Shown here: positions 48,700 to 59,139 of the stretch, piece by piece
Layout: every line of letters begins with the position of its first letter
Position numbering within the stretch: the first letter of the stretch is position 1
Source: Chionis minor
Lineage: Eukaryota; Chordata; Aves; Charadriiformes; Chionididae
NCBI GenBank assembly: GCA_013398295.1
Contig: VZSF01007805.1
Location: 298,186 to 362,185 of the forward strand
Length of the DNA stretch: 64,000 nucleotides
Direction: 5' to 3'
Program-made: the position numbers and the translations under genes
Notes under the pieces: model-generated
What the model saw: only the letters and a program-made list of their open reading frames with translations
Database searches by the model: none
Told to the model about the DNA's origin: nothing

Positions 48700-51600
48700 A
48701 ATTTAAATATCAAACAAACCTACTGTTGAGGGCAGCAATTAATAGATAAGGTGTTACCTGGTTGATCTGTGGGTCCTTATCCTTCTAGTTCAATCAATGG
48801 TAAAATTTAATTGGGAGCAGCATTGCACGCTAATGTAAATATTTTCTCATCTTACAATAATATGTCAGGAGGCTTATTCTGGATATGTGGTCAAGAGTGA
48901 GTCAGAGCTTTGTGAGATAGCACCGGGTGTGTTCATTGGTTTTGATGTTGGAAGGATCACAGACTTATGCATAGCACAGTTTCGTGTTGATGGGGAAGCC
49001 GCCTCTTCCTTCTGTACATCAGAGGATAGTGCATACTTCTTTTGTTTATTTGCCAGTTAATGTGTTCCATTGGCACAGGTACTTCACTCCTCAGGTCTGT
49101 AGCTGCCAATTCCTCTTTAATTAATAAGCATTAAACTAAACTCCCAACCTCACAAATCCTTCCCTGACAACTTCACACCCTATTAAATCCTAACTTTCTT
49201 GAACCTTAAAAATACTTGTTCCACAATAGAGTACTTTTCTTCATGGGTATATGCACCACTGTTAGCAGAGTCTACCATAAACCTGCTTAGTCAAACATAT
49301 CTGGGTTTTCCCCTAAAATGAATTCAGAAACGTTCAGCAGTAGAGCCTTAAATTAAGACAATAAAAGAATTATTATCCCTTAAATGTATGTCCATGTGCC
49401 TGTATAACTGAAACCTGTGCACAAAGTCAGGTACTTGCCACACGATTGTTTGGTTTTGCAACTTAAATGTGTATTTGTACATTGCTACCTTCACTGTTTC
49501 TAAAATGTTAATCTCTTTATGATTGTATTCCACACTGCTATTCATTACTTCCTGTAAATATGAAAAAAGCTGTATCTTTTTTGTCAAATGTGAAATAGCC
49601 ACATATGTGATGCTACATTGAAATATGGACTGTAAAGGACAATTAGAAGCTGTGTGACAAGCAGGTCCAAGCCCTGTTGGATCTCATGTCACTCTTTCCA
49701 TCAATTTCAGGAGAAGCTAGATCAGGCATAATGAGAGAGGGGAGGAGACAGGGATCAAGGATGAAAAGGAGAGCTCTACAAAATGCTGTAGAAATCTGAG
49801 AGCAATTCATAGTGCTTGCTGTTAAATACCACCAAACTCCAGAAGATTCCAAAAAATCACTGTAAGTCAAATTTTGGAGCATAGACTTTCATATGGGTTC
49901 AGAAGCTGCCAGCTCAAGGAAAATCTGTAGGAAGCAGGTCCTGGGAGCAGACTCCCATTCCTGTTCCCTGTGCTACTTCTGCTTTTAGCCAGGGTCTGTA
50001 GATTAAAATGCATCAACACCGTGGGAGTAGGGAGCAGAAATGAATCACCAAAACATCAGGCTATGATTACAGGTGCTTTTCGTATTTCTCCTTTTACACC
50101 CTTCTTTCTTTTATGCTGATCCTGCTTTGACAGGAAAACTAGAGCACAGCCGTGTCCAGAATATCCTCGCACAGCGTGGTGGTTAGTACACTGTCATAAG
50201 AGCCCCAGATTTGGGGTGGCCCTAGAAGAAAAGGGCCAATAACTGGGAGCCTCTCATTTCCCATCCAACTGGATTTTGTGAAAGAGGAACTGGCCTCTGT
50301 TTCTTCTGGCCTTGGGCAGAACCCTTCCCTTGAAAAAGCATTGGCTTTTTTATTCACTCTCAAACCTGGGAGATATATCAGGTTTGACTATGTTATTCTC
50401 AAGGCCAAAACCAAAATCCCAAATCCAAAAATCACCAATATTCTTACAAAAGAAAGTGAAAGGTAAAGTCTTGCATTGATCCATGTTTTTATTTCTAAGG
50501 GACACTTTTGATCTGTCCTTATATTTTTGTGGCTTATATTAAATGTGGTTTTGATTTGGATTCAAACTTCAATTCTCTTTGAGAAACATAATGTCAGCTA
50601 GGCTTCCTTGTGCGTTTCTTGGAGTGCTTTTGTTTTCCCAACAGGTATATGGCCTAGCTTTGCACAATCTCTTAGTGTCCCACTTCTTTTATCTGTCCCA
50701 TTAAATTTGCTTTTTTTCCCTGCAGTCTGAACATGCTTTTGCACAAGTAATGTCATCTCTAATCCTATTTTTCATTTGTATCATGGATGTTTCTAACCAC
50801 TGTTTAAATAAAAATACAACATGATTCTAATATGCTAAGCAGCTCCACGGATAACCATATAATTTCAAAATGATACTGATTTTGTTTATATGCAACATAA
50901 TCTTTTACAGTTCTTAGTCTTTATTTGAAGCATTGCAAAATGGATTTTTATGAAAGGTATTATAAAGGACTCCTTGTTTTTTCATAACAGATTTGAACAT
51001 TAACTGATCAGAGTTCAGATAAATAGTCTTTACTCTCCATTAAAATATTAAAAAGCCTTTGGTAGGAAACTGGCATAAAGATTCTTCATTCTTGTTTAAT
51101 GAACACTTGTTGGCAAGTATAACACTTTAATAGCTTTGCAGAATGAATTTTGTGTGAGCATCCTCCATTTCCCTGTCAGACACTTGTCCAGGTGCTGGGA
51201 ATTTATTGGGGGAAGCATATTTTTACTCATTAGTTCTGTATTTGATTACAGAACAGTAAAATATGAACCACTAAGTCCCCGAGGCATAGCTGTGTACATT
51301 GAGATTAGTAATTGCATGTCATCGTGTTTTCCACTGGAATTTATATGGACAGATAGGATAGGTGCTTCTTAAGTAGGTTTAAAAGCAAAGCAAATTTGTA
51401 TTTAATCTTTTTTGCAGGCATATTTTCCCTAATGGAGTAAAGGTTAGGCTAGATGATACATTTTAAATATGTTTTTAATTTATTTTTCTCTCTCTTTTTT
51501 TTTTTTTGCTTGTGTTGACGTATGAGGTTTTCTTTCTGACAGACTAAATGAAATATATTATAGCTGAAAAATTTTACTCTGTATGTGCTAATAAAAACAG

Positions 51601-52795
51601 GAAAGAATTGTGTTGTTGTCAGCAATGGGTGTTTATGAATGTATGGTTATACACAGTATGTAGACAATGTTTTTATTTTTAACCACCTTTTAATGCTGTA
51701 GGTAAGAATGAAAATCGTGTAGCAGGTCTAAGGACAAACTTTATTCGAACTGAATTAAAAAAATACCATTTTTAAATGTCTTTAGTATGCCTGTTCTTCA
51801 AGAACAGCTAAAAATGCGTATAAAATTTTGTACACTAAGAAAACCCTCAAAATAAAAATGAAACCGATCAAAAAAAATTAATAGATTTGAAACATGAACT
51901 TCTTTTGGATCACGTTGAAGGGTTAAATAATGCCAAACATGCCGTACTTTCCTGTATAAAAGTGCTCATAAATGCATTTTCCAAAACTGAATCTAATGAG
52001 GTACTTAATAGTCACAAAACTGGCACATTTGATAATTAATGTTCCTTACTGAATTTTTGCTGATGCTGTATAGTCTTAAACAGAGGGAAATGTTAACTCA
52101 ACATGTACTTGAACCATCAGCTATTTGGAAACTTCCCCTTTATTGAGGTGAAATACCTGTGTATGAGCACTTAGCAAGAGGCCTTCGTTAGCACACCTTC
52201 ACCTTAGCGTGAGAAATTAAACTGTAAGAGTTTCTGGTTTATTGAGTACATATATCTGTAGAAGGCATGCAGTATTGGGATTGTGTTCAGTAGAGAACCA
52301 ATTATTGTGCCCCATGGGCAAATGCAGAAATATTTCCACTTCCAGTCGTGGAATGAATCAGCATTCAGCTGAACTCCCACACTGCCATCATGAGCAGCAG
52401 ATGTACGTTGTGTGACACCTGAACAAGACACAGAGCACAGGGTTACCGTGCCACTTCAGTGGTAGTAGCTGATTGAATTTGCATTGGCCCACGTCCTGCA
52501 CAGCCATTGCTATTGCCATGCACCTGTTTGATCAAAATGGTTGAAGGATGTTGAGAATAAGCTGTTATTTGTGCAAAAGTAGAGATTTACAGGGCCTGAG
52601 ATTTAAAAGTGTAGGAAAAAATGCAATGAGAATAGATAAGATATTTAAGGTTGAGAAGTGAATGTTGAGAATGGGTAGTAAATATTTATTTTTCTTTCTT
52701 TTTCACTATCATGTCCTACAGCAGTAGTGGCGGGCTATTTCTTTGCTGGTAAATTCCCATTTATTTCACAGTACACATACTGAATATACTGTAAG
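48700..52795. other. Non-coding stretch, no gene seen
   Basis: No gene recognised. Minus-strand frames at 49,643-49,882 and 50,139-50,363 have reasonable composition but no family features or clear splice sites. A T13 run lies near 51,497. Confidence 0.5.
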
Positions 52796-52804
52796 CTACA
52801 GAGC

Positions 52805-53345
52805 TGAGATTCAGAGGATTTTGAGGGAGAAAGAAATGTTGAAGGGTAATTGGAGCCACACAGGGAGAGTGGAGGAGGGATCAGAGTAGCAAAAGAAGGC
52901 TCAGAGAGGATTGTAGGGGCTCTGGGGAAGCTGAAAGTGGATCAAAACAGGACAAATGGAGGTAGAAAGGATCAAAATGCCAGGGAGAAGGAAAAGAGAG
53001 GATTGGAGCCATATAGGAGTTCAGAGAAAAATGCATGATCAGACAGGATCAGACCAATTTTGTACTAGCTGACACAAGGTCAGAGGAGCAGGAAATAAGG
53101 AGAGCTGGAAGAAGTATTTGGATCCTAAGTATATGGAGGACGAAGTAAAAAAGAAGCAGAGAAAGAATGGGAGCCAAATGAGAAGAGCAAATGTTAGCTG
53201 CATGAGGGAAACAGCAGAAGTGAGGGTATCAGGAGAGCTAAGTGGGGATCAGAGAAGAATTACATGAAGAGCTATCAGGAAAGCCAGGAGTAGGTCAGAG
53301 AAGCTTACAGAGATTTGGTCAGAGTGTCCAGAGGGGCAGAATGCT
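52805..53345. repeat. Purine-rich degenerate repeat with GGATCAGAG-type units
   Basis: About 540 bp on the plus strand are strongly biased to A and G. The motif (G)GATCAGAG or GGTCAGAG, or close variants, recurs at about 52,811, 52,881, 52,901, 52,942, 52,972, 53,021, 53,048, 53,080, 53,249, 53,295 and 53,319, at irregular 20-50 bp spacing where it is dense. A second motif, GGAGCCA followed by AnAnnG-like bases, occurs near 52,852, 53,005 and 53,170. This looks like a decayed minisatellite. A 62-codon frame at 52,850-53,038 is a product of the purine bias. Confidence 0.6.
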
Positions 53346-53925
53346 GTGACATGTTAGCCTATTGCTTAGCATACTGCAATTAGTTCAAAAGCCCTCATGG
53401 ACCATCTCAAAGGGTGGAAGTACCAAGAACAGTAGCATGTTTGGCAGATTTGATTTATTAGCAGAAGCAAGGCTCTTACCTAATTTATCTCCTGTGAGGA
53501 TTTGGCTTGTTGGATGTTGTCCTTGCTGCTGCTGCTTCAGAATCCAGCAGTGATTTCTCAGGACCCCTACAGTTGTAAGGCACAACCTAAGGATATTAGG
53601 CAACTTTCCTTCTGAAACATCCCAGCATCTGGAGACTTATGCCAGTGCCTCAGCATTATTTTAACAATTTATCTAAAAAATAAACTGACATCTTGAAGCA
53701 GGCAGATCTCTTGCGGAAGTCTTCGCGCAGGTGAATTTTATGTGAAGAACACTAATAAATGCTTGCTATTGTGGACTACGGTAGCACAGAGACTATACCC
53801 CTGCCTTAGTATAGTGAATGTGCATCTGCCTGTCCTGGACTCTATACAGACTTCATCACTAAGCTACAAAGGCGGTTTATTTCGTATTCATTTGCTGTGG
53901 GATACTGAATATGGGTTAGCTAAAG
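53346..53925. other. Non-coding spacer before CR1
   Basis: No gene supported. Overlapping short frames at 53,362-53,603 on both strands show a Cys/Gln-rich run from a CTGCTGCTG repeat. Confidence 0.5.
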
Positions 53926-53927
53926 AA

Positions 53928-54406
53928 AGACATTGAGGTGCTGGAATGTGTTCAAAGAAGGGCAACGAAGCTGGTGAAGGGTCTAGATCACAAGTCTTAT
54001 GATGACCAGCTGAGGGAACCAGGGTTGATTAGCCTGGAGAAAAAGAGGCTGAGGGGAGACCTCTAGAACTACCTGAAAGGAGGTTGTAGCAAGGTGGGTG
54101 TTGGTCTCTTCTCCCAAGTAACAAGCAATAGGACAAGAGGAAATGGCCTCAAGTTGTGCCAGGGGAGGTTTAGATTGGATATGAGGAAAAAATTCTTCAC
54201 CAAAACAGTTATCAAGCATTGGAACAGGCTGCCCAGGGAAGTGGTTGAGTCACCGTCCCTGGAGGTATTTAAAACAGGATAGGTAGATGTGATGCTGAGG
54301 GAGATGGTTTAGTGGGAACTTGGCAGTGCTAGGTCAACGGTTGGACCTGATGATCTTAAAGTTCTTTTCCAATGTAAACGATTCTGTGATTCTGTGATGA
54401 TTCTGG
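53928..54406 (+). mobile_element. CR1 LINE 3' end, sense
   Basis: This is the 3' UTR of a CR1 element, 5'-truncated as usual. Recognisable landmarks are GACATTGAGGTGCTGGAATG, GCAACGAAGCTGGTGAAGG, GAGAAAAAGAGGCTGAGGGG, GAAATGGCCTCAAGTTGTGC, GGCTGCCCAGGGAAGTGG, TCACCGTCCCTGGAGG and TTGGACCTGATGATCTTAAA. It ends in the CR1 tail repeat GATTCTGT GATTCTGT followed by GATGATTCTG near 54,381-54,405. No target-site duplication is evident, as expected for CR1. Open frames inside it are incidental; the 78-codon antisense frame shares a 44-residue stretch with the antisense of the other CR1 copy. Confidence 0.95.
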
Positions 54407-54409
54407 CAG

Positions 54410-57400
54410 ATGCCATCACTTGCCATTGCTGATGGCGTAGGTTTGTCAGTCCTCCCAGTACGTAGGAAAGAACATTTTTGAAAGGAAAGCATTCTGAGAA
54501 CGTGTATTGTCCTTTTGTCCTATTCATCCCCACTCAAAACCAAACCGAACATCATTAATTATCATTTCAGGTAGTACATCAGTTTCTCATTTGTGAAAGG
54601 AATGCTGTCTTGCATCCCTTTTTGTTTTGTATAGCCAGAGGGCTATTACAGATGATATTGAACTCATAAGAATCATTTTAGTGTTACTCCAGTACAAAGC
54701 ATATTATAAATGGATAACCTTGTTTTCTTAAAAAGCTGTGAATAACTGTGGCTTTAAATTCAATGATTCTCCTCTGTCCTCCTCCCTCCAACTCTAAAAT
54801 CACGTATTCAGAATCTTACTTTAAAGTCAAGGCAATGTGCTGATTGACTGTACTGACATAATTGTGTTAATGACAAGACACTGAGACTACATTGTTAGAT
54901 ATGTCGCTTATCATCACTATTTATTTGGCTCTGTTCTGCCAAGCTTGAGTTATACTTCTTATACATTGCGGTTTCAGTCAGTCACTTAACCTGCTTCAGC
55001 ATTGAAATAACATTTTTTACAAGTCTTTTAGCTGTAGTTCAAGAGAAGAAATTCTTCCAGAGTATCATAGAACAGGGTTCAAAGTTTGTCTTCACCAAAA
55101 GGCTCAAAGTTTGAGCACTTAAAAAATGAATTCTTTGATCAGTAAAATGATTAGTGGAACTACTTTTCTCTGGTTTCTTTTTTTTTAATACGTGGATCCA
55201 TTTTTCTCTCAAGTTAATGCCAATAATGCTTTTTAATCTACAGAATACTCTTGTCTATGGTCACAACTGAGCTCCTGCAGGTACCATCTCAAACTTTTGA
55301 AATATCCTGTTGTTTAATGGAAAAGCATGCAATGGGAAATGCAGACATTTTTATGCTGTATTGCTTCTATGAGTCACCGAGGTTTTGGCTTATATTTCCT
55401 TTTAGATTATGTTTCACTGTGCAGTTGTGAATCTCCTTGCGGTCCTTTAGCGGATGCTTGATGTGAATCCAGTTCACCAAATACTAGCGTTTAAGCAATA
55501 CTATGATCATGGGAGGTATCAAAAAAGGTTTAAATTAAACTTGGTATCATTCTTCCTTAGCTCATTCCATTGTAAGAGAAACATCATCATTAAAAGGTGA
55601 GCAGCAAATAAAATATAACTGTTAGAAGTCATAAACAGGATGCACTTATTCAGGCATGGAAGCCGTCTCAGGGTCGGAATTATTCCACATTGTGTGGGGA
55701 TGTACTTCTTTCTGACTAGTGCTAATTGGGAAGCATAAAGCTCTTTCAGCCATCCTGATAAATTCAACACTGAGGTGCTTTATTCAGCATATGCTTATTT
55801 TGATTGTTTGTGAATCAAAATAGCAGATGAAAAAGTTTGTGTCCTGAAAAAGAAAGTTTAGATTCACACCTGCAGCTGCTGAAACTTTAAATTATCTCTT
55901 CCTCTTGTGTTTATCAACATCCAGGCATCTTCATTATAGCACAGTTGTCCTTCGTTGGAGAATTTTGTACCCCCTGTATTGGTGATTCCAAACTTGAAAT
56001 AATGAAAAGATTGGGCAGACTTTGTCAAGATTTATTTATATCCTGAAAGGGCAATTTTGAAAGGGACCCTTGATACCTATAACTTCCATGATGTTGCTGA
56101 AGAATCCCAGAGGTGGTGATCTGTGTATAATTAAATAACTTGTGAGTTCAAAAGTTCAATGCACATGTGAACTTTCTTAGGTGTGACTGGGAAATTCTAC
56201 CACACAATTCTTTCCAGGAACTGGGAGTCCTACAGGCTATTTTCAGTAGGAATAATTAATAATTGTTCTTATAGCAGCCATAAATATCTTGAACATAGTG
56301 TCAAATAATTGCAGAAATATCTTAAAAACGTTATGGGTCACTGTTACTATAATTGTCAGAGAAGAATTTACATTTGTGATTGGACTGATAGCAGTCAGTT
56401 ACGCTGTCACTGACCGTGAAGTAGCCAGTTATGATACGATGTGTATATGCATTTGGATTCCCAGTCTAACTTGCTAAGTCATTGTATTTGAATAGCATGG
56501 AATAAAGTATTACTAATACTGACTCAATACACATGACCATCATATGACAATTTCATTTTCTTATTTTTATGGAACATTCTGGCTGTGTAGGAATCAACAA
56601 GCTTGTCAAGTTGTTCTGCAAAATTGCTAGGGTAATGAATCAGTCTAGTTATATTCTCATTCTGCGATGGTGTTGAGAAATTGTAAAATTATACATGCCT
56701 TCTGTCTCTGTATACACACCCCCCCAAGTGTATAGTGTGTGCACATATATATAGATATTTATTTGTCCGTTGTGGGTGGTGGACCATACACGTATGCACA
56801 TACTTGTAATGTTTGCTATTTTCCCAAAGAAACTACTTAGCATGACCTATTGCACTGTAGAGTTTTGAAAGGCTATTGTAATGCCTCCTTTGCTGTTGTC
56901 TTGAGTAGCTGTTAGCTTTCTTTACAAAGTTAAAATCCTGGTTTGAACTTAAGCAAAGGGAAGTGTTATCTATAGTGTTGGTGCAGTCTGTTATAGAGAT
57001 AGAAGTAGGCTGCAAAGTTGAAAATAGAATTTTAATTACTCCAAACCATCAGGTTCATTGACCATAAGCCGTAAGTACAGGTTTAAGTGTGGATACTAAT
57101 TTGAAGATGCATTGCAGCCTTCTACCACATAGGATATAGAAGACTTGAAAGATCAGGAATTTGGGTTATCAGATTTTTGGGATGGTGAATACATCTCTGT
57201 CTCTTCTATATGATGCAGACCTAACGCTGTACCTTAATTTTCATATGTATGTCAGAATGTATATTTTAATATATACCCTGTTTTAAGATCACAATTTGAA
57301 ATTTTAAATGTTAAAAATTAGATCTATATTTTGTAGCCTGGAACAGGCTGTTAACAAAGTCGAGGTGGCATGCAATTGCTTCTCTAAGGACAGCTACACC

Positions 57401-57440
57401 GGTGGCCCTTATGGCTCGTTTGTTTTATTCTGTGTAAATT
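54410..57440. other. Non-coding stretch with an alternating purine-pyrimidine run
   Basis: No gene is recognised. 56,735-56,753 is an unbroken 19-nt alternating purine-pyrimidine run (GTGTGTGCACATATATATA), next to a C7 run at about 56,719-56,725. A fragment near 54,975-55,010 (CAGTCAGTCACTTAACCTGC) weakly resembles MIR but is too short to call. Confidence 0.5.
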
Positions 57441-57445
57441 TAGGC

Positions 57446-57522
57446 TTTGGTCCTGAAAACATAAGTGCCTACCTCTTTGTGTATGTGTAGTTCCACTGAA
57501 GTCTGTGGTGCTGCTGATAATC
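57446..57522. mobile_element. Relic of a palindromic DNA transposon
   Basis: GGTCCTGAAAACATAAGTGC, then GTATGTGTAGTTCCACTGAA, then GTCTGTGG follow the order 'ggtcctgcaaacacttatgc ... gtgagtagtcccattgaagtcaatggg' of the archosaur palindrome family seen near 7.6-8.1 kb. Highly diverged. Confidence 0.4.
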
Positions 57523-57789
57523 ATTAAATTAACTCTCTGGTAAGTGTTTCCAGGCTTAGAGACTTGAATAGGGAGAAAAGGCAATAAGGGCAGATTCTCA
57601 TTTTTGACTTTTCATTAAATCAACCCATGTGATTTGTGCTCATCCCCACAACATAGTTCTGTTTTTTCTCCTCATTTAGATGTATTGCTTTTGGGTTTGT
57701 TTGTTTTAAAGATGGAAGCTCTTTAAACCTTGGTAGTTATTTACTTTGGGTTCAATGTCCCTCATGCAGGAACCAGACTTATTTTTCCC

Positions 57790-58440
57790 TTGGAAAAAAA
57801 TGAATTAATTTTTCAATTTTGGACTAAGGGTTCATGTCAAAGATGAAAGAAAAAATAATTATTTGTAAGCCATATTAAACATTGGCCATTAAAAAGGAAA
57901 TTGGAACATGTCATGTCAAATATCTTTAGAGAGAGAGAGAGAAACGGAGGGAGGGAGTTGAGAGGCACATTCCTTGAAGTAACTAGAAAGAGTCTCCTGG
58001 TGAAATGGAGGCATCCTGGGGATCACCGACTTTTAATTAAGTAGAAATGATCAAGGCACCAGGGTACTTCCGGGGGATTAATGACTGACTGGGAGACTTG
58101 ATGGCCTCAGGCAAAGCTGTAGGCCATTAACCCCAGCCAATCCTTCGTTTTTCAGGAAATGCCCTGTGCCAAGGTCATTTTTGCTATTATAGCTAAGGAT
58201 GAATCTTTTTTGTAGTCTCATGAGAGTCATGGAGTCCATGATTTTTGTGTTGTTTTTTTCCTCTTTTTAATATCTGACTTATGACATATGGGGATATTTT
58301 CATTAGATTGCCTGTGCTGTAGTGAGAGAATAGCTTGGTACAATTCTGGTCTGAATTTTATGAAGATTAGTACATGAACAGCCCACATGCATATTAGCCA
58401 AATGAGCATCAAGGGATTAATCAATATCCCAAAAGCATGA
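57790..58440. promoter_or_regulatory. Possible conserved non-coding block
   Basis: Repeat-free apart from an AG run at 57,928-57,943, and rich in homeodomain-type sites: GAATTAATTT near 57,802, TTTTAATTAA at 58,031-58,040, GGATTAATGA near 58,076 and GGGATTAATC near 58,413. Also present are two TGTCAT repeats near 57,908. Texture resembles vertebrate developmental enhancers. No alignment was available. Confidence 0.22.
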
Positions 58441-58622
58441 GGAGGTTCAAGACTGTTGGATTACTAAATTTGATCCCAGAATAAAATTGCAACCTTTAAT
58501 AAAAGTTTTGTTAGTGAAAGCAGTCTTGGAACTGTATGGATGTCTTGTACTTCTAGTATTCTGTGGCAGAGTTTCAGAAGTTGTATGGCTTTTTGCTTCC
58601 CTCTCAACATTGTTTTTCCCAG

Positions 58623-58703
58623 AGTCTGAAGGATTATGGAACGTATCAAAACTGCTCTCCTCCAGAGACATTTCTTTCATTTGGGAGAAGGGGCAACCAA
58701 GCA
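58623..58703 (+). CDS. Unidentified candidate 81-nt exon, phase 0
   Basis: A very strong acceptor (a pyrimidine tract from about 58,590 ending TTGTTTTTCCCAG) precedes 58,623 and a GTATGT donor follows 58,703. The 81 nt between are exactly 27 codons in phase 0, with peptide pieces SLKDYGTYQNCSPPETF and SFGRRGNQA. The same frame stays open from 58,563 to 58,967 (134 codons, the longest in the window). A second plus-strand frame at 58,636-58,854 also has protein-like composition, so the reading frame is uncertain. I do not recognise either product and no neighbouring exon was found. The donor is only moderate. Confidence 0.2.
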
Positions 58704-58969
58704 GTATGTTTTTACGACCAATGTCTCTCATTCATCTCCTCTCCGTGGTTCTTGGATTCTTCATGCCCAAAAACGACCCTGTCAAGGGCTTCCCATCCGA
58801 GCTCCCTACACCATGAACAGAGACATACAAAAGGAAGATGTTGCCATGGATTGAAACCAAGCTTAGAAAAGCAAGGAAACGTTAATGATCTCCTCACACT
58901 GAGTCTCACCACATTGATATTAGATATTATTGAACATGTTGCAATTGGAGGAAAAAAAAAATTCTAGAA

Positions 58970-59098
58970 AGTATGGCCACTGCTGTAGAGTTCCCAAACT
59001 CCAGTGCCTTTATCTCATTTTTACATCGGCAGATTCTTACTGAGCTGGGGACTTTAAGGTTGTGCATCCTGGGAGGTGAGCCAGCTAGCTAACCAGAC
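58970..59098. other. Non-coding spacer
   Basis: No feature supported. Confidence 0.5.
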
Positions 59099-59104
59099 CC
59101 TCAA

Positions 59105-59134
59105 CCCCCCTTTTCTCCCCCTCCCCCTGCCCCC
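59105..59134 (-). other. G-quadruplex motif on the minus strand
   Basis: Four C runs on the plus strand (59,105-59,110, 59,117-59,121, 59,123-59,127, 59,130-59,134) give minus-strand G runs of 5, 5, 5 and 6 with loops of 2, 1 and 6 nt. This satisfies the G3+N1-7 rule easily and is the strongest such motif I saw in the window. The plus strand could form an i-motif. Confidence 0.75.
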
Positions 59135-59139
59135 GTTTA

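Noticed and set aside
52850..53038. 62-codon basic, charged open frame
   Set aside because: A by-product of the purine-rich repeat, which encodes Arg, Lys, Glu and Gly by composition.
54960..55010. CAGTCAGTCACTTAACCTGC resembling a MIR core
   Set aside because: Too short and without the following 'catctgtaaaatggg' landmark.
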